Assembly (NCBI GenBank): GCA_019752335.1
Contig: JAIEMJ010000031.1
Span: 141,210 to 205,209 of the forward strand
DNA from: Bryobacteraceae bacterium
Lineage (GTDB): Bacteria; Acidobacteriota; Terriglobia; Bryobacterales; Bryobacteraceae
DNA length: 64,000 nucleotides
Direction of reading: 5' to 3'
Shown here one piece after another: positions 44,373 through 53,024 of this stretch. The notes below the pieces were generated by a model. That model was not told where the DNA came from. It did no database searches and saw only the letters and a program-made list of their open reading frames with translations. Position 1 is the first letter of the stretch, and every line of letters starts with the position of its first letter. Both the position numbers and the translations under genes were made by a program.

Positions 44373-45008
44373 TTACATCGTCACGACATCGAAATGAAAT
44401 CTTTCCGGCGGCAGCGACGACACCGGATCCGGGTTCATAGAGGCCCAGGTGCCGTAGGCCGTGTTGGCCACCGTGCCATTCAGATACAGCAGGAAGTTAT
44501 TCGAGAAGCAAGCGATCGGCGGCGGCTGACGGAAGGTAAGGCGCAGGCCGACCGCGCTCTCCAGGCTGCCTGAATCCGCTTTCACTTCTTTGTCCTTCAG
44601 CAGGTCCACGAAGCTCTTACGTCCCGCGTGTGGCCAGACGTCGCCCCGGAGGAACGGGCGCAGCGTCGAGTTTAGTTCAAACGTCGTCTCGCACTGGCGA
44701 ATCCAGGAAAGGATCGAATCGCCCCAATTCCACTGGTTGAGAAAGAGAAAGTATTGATCCACCAGATTGAGCGCGAGGTCCATCTTGCGCCGCTGATGTT
44801 CAATCTCCACCAGATTCAACGGCAGGCTGCCGTCGTTGATCATCTCTTCGCTCTCCACGATGTTGGCGGCCAGGCCCACCACCCGCTCTAGTTTTTCCGG
44901 GTGGCTCTTGTAGCGGCCGTCGTGCTTGCCGTTTACCAGAAGCGGCGGCAGTTCCAGGGTATTGCTCCCCGGGATCTCCACCCATTTCCGAGTTCCAAGT
45001 ACTTCCAT
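44373..45008 (-). CDS. Hypothetical protein
   Basis: The protein of about 211 residues starts at ATG 45008 with ggggaggtg at a good distance. It has no signal or membrane segment. The sequence (EIPGSNTLELPPLLVNG, LERVVGLAANIVESEEMI, NQWNWGDSILSWIRQCE, RLTFRQPPPIACFSNNFLLYLNG) has a helical middle and a beta-rich C-terminal part; I do not recognise the family. The third codon base usage looks less GC-biased than in neighbouring metabolic genes, hinting at acquisition, which I cannot quantify. A strong promoter lies upstream. Its 3' end is 18 bp before the TonB-like receptor gene. Confidence 0.72.
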   Translation of the reverse strand: MEVLGTRKWVEIPGSNTLELPPLLVNGKHDGRYKSHPEKLERVVGLAANIVESEEMINDGSLPLNLVEIEHQRRKMDLALNLVDQYFLFLNQWNWGDSILSWIRQCETTFELNSTLRPFLRGDVWPHAGRKSFVDLLKDKEVKADSGSLESAVGLRLTFRQPPPIACFSNNFLLYLNGTVANTAYGTWASMNPDPVSSLPPERFHFDVVTM

Positions 45009-45099
45009 CACACACCTCCCCAAGTTTCTTTCGGGCAGACGAGGCCATCGACCTACTTAGTCCTATCGGCGAGTCGCCGAAAATTCATAAGATCTGTTG

Positions 45100-45127
45100 A
45101 TTGTACGACGCATTTCGCGTCTTGCAA
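45100..45127 (-). promoter_or_regulatory. Sigma-70-type promoter with inverted repeat in the spacer
   Basis: Reading the minus strand, TTGCAA (45122-45127) and TACAAT (45100-45105) lie 16 bp apart, close to the -35 TTGACA and -10 TATAAT consensus. The spacer holds gacgc-gaaat-gcgtc (45107-45121), an inverted repeat of 5-bp arms that could be an operator. It faces the hypothetical gene ending at 44373, whose start codon is about 90 bp downstream. Activity is inferred. Confidence 0.6.
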
Positions 45128-45161
45128 GTTCCCCATTCCGGGGAGCCGTACTAGTACTGCA

Positions 45162-46205
45162 CTAGCGTTTTGCCGGACGTGCCGGCGCGAACGTCTTTTG
45201 GATGGCCTCGGCCACCAGCGGCGCCATCAGGCGGTAACCCATCGCGTTCGGATGTAGCCCATCCTCCGCCAACTCGGACTTCAACATGCCCTGCGCGTCG
45301 GAGAGCGCCGGCGTGTAATTCAAGTAAGTAAAGCCGCGATTCTTGCAGAAGCTTTCGAGCCATTGGTTCATCGCGCGAATCTGTTCGGGCGGACGCTGGG
45401 GCGAGCGCGCGTAGGTAGGATTCACGGCCACATGGTAGTCGCTGATGGGCAACACCGAGGAGTAGATCGCTTTCACTTTGTGAAAGCTCAGCAGATCACC
45501 GATCAGCGTGAGGTTGTTCTGAATCGTCGCCAACGGAACGCCGCGCGCTAAGTCATTCGTGCCCGCCAGAATCACCACTGCCGCCGGCTTCAGGTCCAGC
45601 ACGTCGGCCTTCATCCGGCCCAGCATCTCGCCGGTGACTTGTCCGCTGATGCCGCGATTCACGTAGTCCTGTGCCGGGAAGTATTCGTTCAAGCGCCAGG
45701 CGTCCGTGATGGAGTCGCCCAAAAAGACCACTCGCCCCGCCGTGGCGGGCGCGAGTCGAGTGTTGGCCTCGGCGTAGCGCTTGAGGTTGTCGCGGTCCGG
45801 CGAACGCAGGGCCGTCTCGCGTTGTTGCAGCAACGCCGTGAAGTGCGCCTCCAGTTTGCTCAGCAACTGGCGATACTCGGTGACTTGCCGCGTGCCTTCG
45901 TCTGGAAACGGATAGGGCTTTGGCACTGCGTCCGAGAGCAGGGCAAAGGCGCGCGCGTTCACCAAATAGGTGTGCACCAGGCCCGCGTGCATTCCGCCCG
46001 GCGCCACGATCAGGTTCAGCCGCGCTTGCTTCGCGTTCTCCTGCAAGGGCGCCGCCGCCCGCGCCAATTCCGGCACCAACAGCGAGACCGACTCCATCAA
46101 CTGCGCTCCGCGCTCCTCCAGCGCCAGCACCTCGCGGGCGGGTAGCAAATTGGTCTGCCCCCAAACGAAAGGGGCCAAAAACAAGAGAGCGGCAAAATGT
46201 TTCAA
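45162..46205 (-). CDS. SGNH/GDSL-type hydrolase, exported
   Basis: The 347-residue protein has a signal peptide (MKHFAALLFLAPFVWGQ). An N-terminal helical part (residues 30-150) precedes the SGNH domain. The catalytic Ser is in GDSITDAW (block I), GISGQVTGEM gives the oxyanion Gly (block II), AGTNDLARG the Asn (block III), and DGLHPNAMGYRL the Asp/His (block V). The family hydrolyses esters of carbohydrates or lipids. It is the last gene of an operon PSD1, DUF1501, DUF3108, SGNH, overlapping DUF3108 by 4 bp. The helical N-terminal extension is unusual for a minimal SGNH esterase. Confidence 0.9.
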   Translation of the reverse strand: MKHFAALLFLAPFVWGQTNLLPAREVLALEERGAQLMESVSLLVPELARAAAPLQENAKQARLNLIVAPGGMHAGLVHTYLVNARAFALLSDAVPKPYPFPDEGTRQVTEYRQLLSKLEAHFTALLQQRETALRSPDRDNLKRYAEANTRLAPATAGRVVFLGDSITDAWRLNEYFPAQDYVNRGISGQVTGEMLGRMKADVLDLKPAAVVILAGTNDLARGVPLATIQNNLTLIGDLLSFHKVKAIYSSVLPISDYHVAVNPTYARSPQRPPEQIRAMNQWLESFCKNRGFTYLNYTPALSDAQGMLKSELAEDGLHPNAMGYRLMAPLVAEAIQKTFAPARPAKR

Positions 46206-46945
46206 GGCTTCTGTTCCTTTTCCAACTGCAACGTGATGGAGCCAATGTAGAAAGGCAGGCGGGCCCGGATCTGCACGGGCCAGCGCCGCTCATCGTTCGA
46301 GATCCACACCTGCAACGTCCCCTTGCGGTTGTAGAGCACGCCGTCGAAGACTTCTACGAGATAGCGCGTCGTGTTGAACGCACCAGCCGGCGTCTTTAGG
46401 TCTTCCTTGGCCTCGCAATCCACCTTGACGGTGGCGAGCTTCTTGCCGTCGGAGAGCGGCAGGCTGAGCGTTTGCCCGGGCTCCAGGCGCAGGGTCCGCA
46501 GGCGCATCAGGCCGCCGATGACGTCGTTGACGCAGCCGCCCGACACCATGGCCTTGTCCAGCATCACCTGATTCTTTACCAGATCCTTCTCGAGATACCG
46601 GATGCGCTTGCGTTCTTTGTCGAACGTGATCAGCGTTTCGCGCTTACGGCTGCCCTCCTCGGCCTGCATGCTGACCGTGCTGGTACACATCGCCGCATCC
46701 AACACCGCGAGGTAATTGTCGTTGACGCGATAGAGCTTGGAGACCAGCCCTTGGCTTTCGAGATGCACCCGCGCCGTGTTCTGCGCGTCATAGTCTAGCC
46801 GGGCCCAGCCCGCCGTGATCAGCCGCCATTCGACGCTATAGCGCAAAGCCAGCTTCGGCGGTAGCGCCGGGGCCGGGGCCTGCGCCAGGGCAGGGAAAAG
46901 GTACGGTCCGCCAAGGAGGGCGGGGATCAGAATCTTAGCGAACAA
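46202..46945 (-). CDS. DUF3108 domain protein, exported
   Basis: The 247-residue protein starts with a signal sequence (MFAKILIPALLGGPYLFPALAQ) and then the DUF3108 beta-barrel core (RYSVEWRLITAGWARLDY, RVHLESQGLVSKLYRVND, KTPAGAFNTTRYLVEVF, GTLQVWISNDERRWPVQIRA). Family members are periplasmic or lipoprotein-like with a lipocalin-type fold, function unclear. It lies 24 bp after the DUF1501 gene and overlaps the SGNH gene by 4 bp, so it belongs to the same transcript. Confidence 0.88.
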   Translation of the reverse strand: MFAKILIPALLGGPYLFPALAQAPAPALPPKLALRYSVEWRLITAGWARLDYDAQNTARVHLESQGLVSKLYRVNDNYLAVLDAAMCTSTVSMQAEEGSRKRETLITFDKERKRIRYLEKDLVKNQVMLDKAMVSGGCVNDVIGGLMRLRTLRLEPGQTLSLPLSDGKKLATVKVDCEAKEDLKTPAGAFNTTRYLVEVFDGVLYNRKGTLQVWISNDERRWPVQIRARLPFYIGSITLQLEKEQKP

Positions 46946-46969
46946 ACCTAGAGTGTGGCAGAAGCCACC

Positions 46970-48340
46970 CTAGCCTAGCAACCATTGGGTGAACTCGTTC
47001 TCACCGTGGACGTCCGTCAAACGCTGGTCGCGGCCCTGATAACGCCACGTCAGTTTCGTGTGATCGACCCCCATCAGGCGCAGAATCGTCGCGTTCACGT
47101 CGTGGATGGACTTGGGTTGCTCCACGGCCCGCAGGCCAAACTCGTCGGTCGCGCCCAGCACGCGCCCGCCGTGGATCCCCGCGCCCGCCATCCACATGCT
47201 GTAGCCGTAAGGGTGATGATCACGGCCATTCTTGCCCTCGGCCAGCGGCGTCCGGCCGAACTCCGAATTCCACACGACCAGCGTGGAATCGAGCAAGCCG
47301 CGCGCTTCGAGGTCGCTGAGCAGCGCGGCAATCGGCTGATCGGACTTCTTCGCCATCTTCTCGTGCGACCCCAGCAAGTCATTGTGCGCGTCGTCCCAGT
47401 CGTCGCCCAGGTTCGTGCCGAAGAACAACTGCACGAAGCGCACGCCGCGCTCCACCATGCGGCGTGCGAGCAGGCATTTGCGCCCGAAGTCGGCCGTGAA
47501 GGGTTCGTCCAGGCCGTAGAGCTTGCGTGTCGCGGGCGTCTCGCTGGTGAGGTCCACCGCGCCGGGGGCTTCGCTTTGCATGCGGAAAGCGAGCTCGTAG
47601 GCCTTGATGCGCGCGTCCAGCGTGGAGTCGTCTTCGCGCGAAGCGTAGTGACGGCGATTCAAGTCGTTCACCAGGCCGAGTGTTTCTTTTTGCGCGTCCG
47701 GCGTAATGCCCGCCGGCGTCGCCAGATTCAGCACCGGGCTCTGGCCCGCGCGGAACATCGTTCCCTGGTGCGTCGCCGGCAGGTAGCCCGCCCCATAAGC
47801 GCCCGCGCCAGACTTCATCGCGCCATCCGACATCACCACGTACGATGGCAGATTCTTGTTCTCGCTGCCCAAGCCGTATACCGTCCACGAGCCGATCGAA
47901 GGCCGTCCCGGAAACTGCGAGCCCGTGCAACTCAGGAACATGGCCGGTGCATGATCGAAGGCATCGCCGTAGCAGGAGCGCACCACCGCCATCTTATCGG
48001 CGTGCTTCCCCAAGTGCGGAAAGAGCGACGAGAACTGCAGGCCGCTCTGGCCGTAGCGTGGGAACTCCCACGGCGAGCCGCGCATCAGTGCCTTGCGAAA
48101 GTCAATGCGCGCCGTCACCAGTCCGGCGGCGAAACTCGGCGGGATGGTGCTGCCGTTCAGCTTCGTGAGCGTCGGCTTCGGATCGAACGTATCCACGTGC
48201 GAAACGCCGCCGTGGTTGAAGATGTAGATGATGTTCTTGGCCCGCGCCATGGCGTGCGTCTGCGCTTGCGACATGCCGGCGAGCGCCAGTCCGGCGAAGC
48301 CTTTGCCCGTGCGTTGGATGAGTTCGCGTCGATTGATCAT
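46970..48340 (-). CDS. DUF1501 domain protein (second copy)
   Basis: The protein of about 456 residues starts with MINRRELIQRTGKGFAGLALAG, a Tat-like leader with a weak twin-Arg (RR). It then has FNHGGVSHVDTFDPKP, DDWDDAHND, WNSEFGRTPLAEGKNGRDH and GATDEFGLRA, the metal-site motifs of the alkaline phosphatase-like DUF1501 family. ATG 48340 is 2 bp after the PSD1 stop. It differs from the first copy at 4211 in its active-site surroundings (HNDLLGSHEKMAKK in place of DYIDKAHGSRLRA), so the two probably serve different partners. The longer frame to 48631 is antisense to other coding sequence. Confidence 0.9.
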   Translation of the reverse strand: MINRRELIQRTGKGFAGLALAGMSQAQTHAMARAKNIIYIFNHGGVSHVDTFDPKPTLTKLNGSTIPPSFAAGLVTARIDFRKALMRGSPWEFPRYGQSGLQFSSLFPHLGKHADKMAVVRSCYGDAFDHAPAMFLSCTGSQFPGRPSIGSWTVYGLGSENKNLPSYVVMSDGAMKSGAGAYGAGYLPATHQGTMFRAGQSPVLNLATPAGITPDAQKETLGLVNDLNRRHYASREDDSTLDARIKAYELAFRMQSEAPGAVDLTSETPATRKLYGLDEPFTADFGRKCLLARRMVERGVRFVQLFFGTNLGDDWDDAHNDLLGSHEKMAKKSDQPIAALLSDLEARGLLDSTLVVWNSEFGRTPLAEGKNGRDHHPYGYSMWMAGAGIHGGRVLGATDEFGLRAVEQPKSIHDVNATILRLMGVDHTKLTWRYQGRDQRLTDVHGENEFTQWLLG

Positions 48341-48342
48341 GG

Positions 48343-50694
48343 CTACTCCACGTAAAGAAACTCGTTCAGGTTGAAGACGCCGCGCGCCAGTTCGGTCAGC
48401 GCGGCCGAACGGTTGCCGAGATGCTGGGTCTGCTGGGCCAGGAAGCGGTTTGAGCGCTCCGCCTCGAAGGGCTCCGGCGCGCGGCCAAAGAGACGTTGCC
48501 AGAGCGCGGCCACCGGATCGGCTTCCTTCTCCAGCAAGCCCGCCAGGCGCGTCGCCTGCGCCAGGGTGAAGCGGCCGTTCAAGAGCGACAGCGACTGCGG
48601 CGCCGTCGTGGAGGAGTCCCGCCGGGAGCAACTCAACACGCCTTCCGGCATATCGAAGGCTTCGAGCAGCGGCATGCGGAAGTTCCGCCGGGCTAGCATG
48701 TAGATCGTGCGGCGGTCATGCTCGCGGGCGTCCTCGGTGACGATCCAGGCGTTGTTTAACGGCTGGCTCATGCCGTAGAGCTCTTCGGTGGCGAGCGTCG
48801 GCACCACGGGCCGTCCGCCCATCTTCAGGTTCAGCGCGCCGGACGCCGCCAGGATCGAGTCGCGGACCTCTTCCGCCTCCAGCCGGCGCCGCGTGTAGTG
48901 CGACAGCAGCGTGTTCTCCGGATCCATCTCCAAGGCCTTGGGCGACGGCCGCGACGCCTGCGTGTAGGCCGCTGACGTCATCATCAAGCGATGCATCGCC
49001 TTCAGCGAATACTTGCGCGCCACAAACTCCGTCGCGAGCCAGTCCAGCAGTTCCCGGTGCGAGGCGGTGGCGCGCGTACCAAAGTCAGAGGGCGTATTCA
49101 CGAGTCCCCGGCCGAAGTGAAACTGCCAGATGCGGTTCACCATCACCCGCGCGGTAAGCGGATTCTCGGGCGACGCGATCCACTCCGCCAGACCCTTGCG
49201 CCGTTGCGAAGTCTCGGCCTCCTGCGGCGGGGCCGGAATGTCGCCGCCACCCAGCGCCGTCGGATAGCCAGGGAAGATCTCCTCGCCGTTCCCGCCGCCC
49301 TTGGCCGGCAGAAAACTCCGCGGCGACTCGCGGCCGATATCCGTGAGGCCAGGCGAAAACGGGCCCGGCCCGAAGTTCTTGTACATCGCCACCAGGCGCT
49401 TCTCGATCTTGTCGAGCCGGTCCGCTTCTTCCTTCGAGAGCACCGCGTACACCTGCGCGTCCGAAGGCTCCACTTCTTTTTGAAACTGGTCCGTGATCTT
49501 CTTCTGCTCCGGAGTTTTCTCGTCATCGGGAGTCCGGAACGCAGCGTTTACTTCGGGCGACATCTTCGCCAGCACCGCGTCGCGCAGGCGCTTGCGATGC
49601 GGATCGAGCAACGCCATCATCTGCGCGCCCAGCTCTTGCAAGCGGAACAGGCGCGTGTTCTCGTTCAAGTCGTACCCGCGCGCGTTGTTGTAGTGCAGGA
49701 AGATGCGCGTCTTCTGGTGCGGCATAAAGACCGCTTGCAGGCGATAGTAATCGCGCTGCGGGATGGGATCGAACTTATGATCGTGGCAGCGCGCGCAGCC
49801 CACGGTCAGGCCCAGGAATACGCCGCTCGTGGTGTCGGTAAAGTCCGTCAGCGTCTCGACGCGGTTCTCTCTCTCCTGTTTGTAGAGCATGTCCCGATTG
49901 GTGCCCACCGTGTAGAAGCCAGTGCCCTGCTGCGCCTCGGGCTCCTCGGGATAGAGTTCGTCGCCGGCGATCGTTTCCTTGATGAACCGGTCATACGGCT
50001 TGTCGTCGTTGAAGCTCTTCACCACGTAGTCGCGATAGCGCCAGGCGTAAAGCAGATAGGGGTCCTGCTCGAAGCCAGAGGTGTCGCCGTAGCGAGCCAG
50101 ATCCAGCCAATGCTTGCCCCACTTCTCGCCGTAACGCGGTGAAGCCAGCAGGCGCTCGATCAGCTTCGGATAGGCGTCGTTCGCCGTATCGGCGAGGAAG
50201 GCCTGGATTTCGGCGTTCGTGGGCGGCAGGCCGTGCAGGTCATAAGTGGCGCGACGGATCAAAGTGAGCTTATCCGCGGGCGCGCCGCGCTTCAGGCCTT
50301 TTTCGGCCAGCTTAGCGTCGATGAAGAAGTCAATGCTGTCGCCCGCCGGCCGTACCGGTTTTTGAAATGCCCACCACGTGGAAGCCGCCTTCTGCGGAGC
50401 CGCGTTGGCCGGCCAGACGGCGCCCGCACTGAGCCATGCGGACAGGAGCGACTGTTCCGCGGCGGCGAGCTTGCCCGTGGGCGGCATCTTCACCTTGCCC
50501 GTGTAAGCCACCGCCGCCAGCACCTTATCTCGATGCTGCAACAGGTCCGCCGTGGAGGTGAGCCGCACCCCGGCCATCTGCATTTGGGCGTTGTGACACT
50601 GCTGACACTTATTGGCCAGAACGGCCACGGCGTCCGTGGGCGAGTCAGCGAAGGCAAGCGTCGCCAGGACGAAAAAACAAAGAAAGAGGCGCAT
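48343..50694 (-). CDS. PSD1 / planctomycete cytochrome c domain protein (second copy)
   Basis: The 783-residue exported protein has a signal sequence (MRLFLCFFVLATLAFAD), a first haem motif CQQCHNAQM near residue 33, DUF1549 with a second CxxCH CARCHDHKFDP near 310, and DUF1553 with RVMVNRIWQFHFGRG and TAPQSLSLLNG. It is shorter in the middle than the copy at 5619 and opens an operon with a DUF1501 partner, DUF3108 and an SGNH hydrolase, suggesting use on a specific ester or carbohydrate substrate (inference). Two PSD1-DUF1501 pairs in one window fits the Acidobacteria/planctomycete pattern. Confidence 0.92.
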   Translation of the reverse strand: MRLFLCFFVLATLAFADSPTDAVAVLANKCQQCHNAQMQMAGVRLTSTADLLQHRDKVLAAVAYTGKVKMPPTGKLAAAEQSLLSAWLSAGAVWPANAAPQKAASTWWAFQKPVRPAGDSIDFFIDAKLAEKGLKRGAPADKLTLIRRATYDLHGLPPTNAEIQAFLADTANDAYPKLIERLLASPRYGEKWGKHWLDLARYGDTSGFEQDPYLLYAWRYRDYVVKSFNDDKPYDRFIKETIAGDELYPEEPEAQQGTGFYTVGTNRDMLYKQERENRVETLTDFTDTTSGVFLGLTVGCARCHDHKFDPIPQRDYYRLQAVFMPHQKTRIFLHYNNARGYDLNENTRLFRLQELGAQMMALLDPHRKRLRDAVLAKMSPEVNAAFRTPDDEKTPEQKKITDQFQKEVEPSDAQVYAVLSKEEADRLDKIEKRLVAMYKNFGPGPFSPGLTDIGRESPRSFLPAKGGGNGEEIFPGYPTALGGGDIPAPPQEAETSQRRKGLAEWIASPENPLTARVMVNRIWQFHFGRGLVNTPSDFGTRATASHRELLDWLATEFVARKYSLKAMHRLMMTSAAYTQASRPSPKALEMDPENTLLSHYTRRRLEAEEVRDSILAASGALNLKMGGRPVVPTLATEELYGMSQPLNNAWIVTEDAREHDRRTIYMLARRNFRMPLLEAFDMPEGVLSCSRRDSSTTAPQSLSLLNGRFTLAQATRLAGLLEKEADPVAALWQRLFGRAPEPFEAERSNRFLAQQTQHLGNRSAALTELARGVFNLNEFLYVE

Positions 50695-50723
50695 GGGAGC
50701 TACCGAGATTACATCACAAAGCG

Positions 50724-52145
50724 CTAGTCGAGCGAGAAACTCTCCCCCCGCGCGGCCACCGTCACCGGCAAGTGGTACTCTTCCTCGATCAGCTTGGCCA
50801 GCGTATTCGCCGGCAATAGCTCGCCGTGAACCAGGAAGACGCGCTTCAAGCTGCCCACCATCGGCTTCATCCAGGAGAGTAGCTCCCGCTGGTCGGCGTG
50901 GCCGGAGAGTTCGTTCAGCTTCACCACTTCGGCGCGCAGGCGGAACGGCTCGCCGAAGATGTTCACCTCCGGCGCCTTGTCAACGATCTTGCGCCCCAAG
51001 GTGTTCTCGCCCTGGTAGCCGGTGATCAGCACCGTGTTGCGCGGGTCGCCGATGTTGTTGCGCAAATGATGCAGCACGCGCCCGCCTTCGCACATGCCGG
51101 AGGCCGAAATGATCACCACGGGGCCGCGCAGGTCATTCAAAGCCTTCGAATCCGCCACTTCGCGGACGTACTTCAGGCGGCTGAAGCCGAAAGGATCTTC
51201 GCCGCGCTGCAGATACTCGGCGATGTGCTCGTCGAAGCACTCGGGATGCCGGCGGAAGACTTCGGTCACGTTCACCGCCAAGGGCGAATCGACAAAAATG
51301 GGGATGGCTGGCAAACGGCCTTGCTTCATCAAGCCATGCAGCATCAGTACCACTTGCTGCGTCCGCCCGACGGCGAAGGCCGGGACGATCACCTTGCCGC
51401 CACGCTCGACGGTCCGCTTGATCACGGCTTCGAGCTTATCTTCCACGGCCTCGTTGTGCTCGTGCAGGCGATTGCCGTAGGTCGATTCCATAATCAGGTA
51501 ATCCACCGCCGGCAACGCCTCGGGGTCGCGAATGATCGGCAGCCCCACGCGGCCCACGTCGCCGGAGAAGGCCAGGCGCGTGCGCTTGCCGCCTTCCTTG
51601 GCCTCGAGCACCATCGCGGTGGAACCCAACATGTGGCCCGCGTCGAAGCGCTGGCAGAGCAAGCCCTCGGCCACTTCATGCACAGCGTTCGCCGATTCGA
51701 GCACCTGAAACTGCTCGAGCGCCTGCTCGGCGTCCTTGATGCCGTAGAGCGGAGCGACGATCTCCAAGTCCTGGTCGTCGATCTCCAGGCGCCGGCGCTT
51801 CGCATTACGCCGTGCGATGAACTCCGCGTCGCGCTCCTGCAGATAGGCCGAATCCCGCAGCATGGCCTGGCACAGGTCCGTCGTCGCGGCGTTGGCCCAA
51901 ATCGGCCCCGTGAAGCCGTTCTTTACCAGCGTGGGCAGGTTGCCGGCATGGTCTGTATGCGCGTGCGACAGCAGCACGGACTTCACCGACGAGGGCGCAA
52001 ACGGGAAGGTGGAATTGCGCGCGAAGGCTTCCTTGCGGCGGCCTTGGTAGAGTCCGCAATCGAGCAAGTAGCGCTCGCCGTGGTGCGTCAGTTCGTGCAT
52101 GGAACCGGTGACGGTTTGGGCCGCCCCCCAAAAGGTGAGCTTCAT
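50724..52145 (-). CDS. Beta-CASP metallo-beta-lactamase-fold nuclease/hydrolase
   Basis: The 473-residue protein has the MBL motif LLSHAHTDHAGNLP (HxHxDH, residues about 58-71), DAGHMLGST and a GDVGRVGLPI segment. A beta-CASP insert follows, then SASGMCEGGRVLHHL, and the C-terminal Zn-dependent RNA-specificity domain (LSGHADQRELLSWM, VFLVHGE). This is the family of RNase J/CPSF73-like RNA-processing enzymes; in bacteria such single-chain proteins process RNA 3' ends or are of unknown role. No KH domain is visible. It lies 12 bp after the dioxygenase gene stop on the same strand. Confidence 0.9.
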   Translation of the reverse strand: MKLTFWGAAQTVTGSMHELTHHGERYLLDCGLYQGRRKEAFARNSTFPFAPSSVKSVLLSHAHTDHAGNLPTLVKNGFTGPIWANAATTDLCQAMLRDSAYLQERDAEFIARRNAKRRRLEIDDQDLEIVAPLYGIKDAEQALEQFQVLESANAVHEVAEGLLCQRFDAGHMLGSTAMVLEAKEGGKRTRLAFSGDVGRVGLPIIRDPEALPAVDYLIMESTYGNRLHEHNEAVEDKLEAVIKRTVERGGKVIVPAFAVGRTQQVVLMLHGLMKQGRLPAIPIFVDSPLAVNVTEVFRRHPECFDEHIAEYLQRGEDPFGFSRLKYVREVADSKALNDLRGPVVIISASGMCEGGRVLHHLRNNIGDPRNTVLITGYQGENTLGRKIVDKAPEVNIFGEPFRLRAEVVKLNELSGHADQRELLSWMKPMVGSLKRVFLVHGELLPANTLAKLIEEEYHLPVTVAARGESFSLD

Positions 52146-52157
52146 CTAGTCCCCAGC

Positions 52158-52931
52158 CTACCGCAAGAAGCCGCTGCGCACGGCAACATCGGCGCTCAGT
52201 TCGTCATTCAGCGGATCGTCAAGCGCCAGCAGCCAACGCTGCGCGGGCGTTAGCTTGGCCTGCACCTCCGCGCGCAACAGACGCTTCTGATACTGCTGCT
52301 GCGGCTTGTCGCGACGGCAGAAGAAACCATGCATCGCCGTGCGCGGCCGCGCCGTGCGATTGGCCGTGCCCCCATGCCACAAGTGCGAGTTCATCACCAC
52401 CACCGTGCCCGCCGGCGCGATGATCCGGATTTCATCCGGATGCGGCGCGGCTGGATCGGCCAGCACTTCCTCCGGCCGGCGGCCACTCTTGTGCGAGCCC
52501 GGTACACAGCGCGTGGGGCCGTTGTCCGCGGTGAAGTCGTCCAGAATCCAAATCGTATTGCAGACCCAGTTGCCGCGTTCGTCGGGCAGTCCGCCCATGT
52601 CGCAATGCAAGGGCTGGCTCCATTCGCTCAAGGGATTCGCGCTGCGTACGTTGACGCTCGAGAGCTTGTAGTCCGGCCCGATCACGGCCGCGACGCCCGC
52701 GAGAATCGCAGGGTCGGCGACGCACTCCAGAAAGATGCCGCCCTTGTCGATACAGTTGGCCAGGCGGCGCGTAAAGGGTTCAGGCTTAAACTCGCTGCCC
52801 GCCTGGTCGCCCTCCAGGGCGTAGAGTTCGTCGACGCGCGCGCGCAGCGCGGCCAGTTGCGCCGGGCTCATGAAGTCCGGCAGTATGAGATAACCTTGGT
52901 CATCCAAGTGATCCAATTGGGCAGCGGTCAT
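52158..52931 (-). CDS. Phytanoyl-CoA dioxygenase-family Fe(II)/2-oxoglutarate oxygenase
   Basis: The protein of about 257 residues has DDQGYLILPDFMSPAQLAAL at its N terminus and the facial triad of the PhyH family: H-x-D in PLHCDMGGL and the distal His in NSHLWHGGTANRT, with the 2-oxoglutarate Arg in TARPRTAMHG. GPTRCVPGSHKSGRRP is a typical PhyH loop. ATG 52931 starts the protein; the frame reaching 53276 is antisense to the heptosyltransferase. The substrate is unknown. It is divergent from waaF with 93 bp between the start codons. Confidence 0.9.
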   Translation of the reverse strand: MTAAQLDHLDDQGYLILPDFMSPAQLAALRARVDELYALEGDQAGSEFKPEPFTRRLANCIDKGGIFLECVADPAILAGVAAVIGPDYKLSSVNVRSANPLSEWSQPLHCDMGGLPDERGNWVCNTIWILDDFTADNGPTRCVPGSHKSGRRPEEVLADPAAPHPDEIRIIAPAGTVVVMNSHLWHGGTANRTARPRTAMHGFFCRRDKPQQQYQKRLLRAEVQAKLTPAQRWLLALDDPLNDELSADVAVRSGFLR

Positions 52932-53024
52932 GCTGTCCAGTGTATTGTAGGATCGGCCTCCCGGCCGGTCCAGCGTTTTTCCGCACCCAGCGCGTAACCG
53001 GTGTATTCCTAGTAAAGAGGTCAT

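Noticed and set aside
46985..48355. 456-aa plus-strand frame opposite DUF1501
   Set aside because: Antisense to a DUF1501 gene with all family motifs; no ribosome-binding site or domain pattern.
50898..52253. 451-aa plus-strand frame opposite the MBL/beta-CASP gene
   Set aside because: Antisense to a gene with intact HxHxDH motif; composition is not protein-like.
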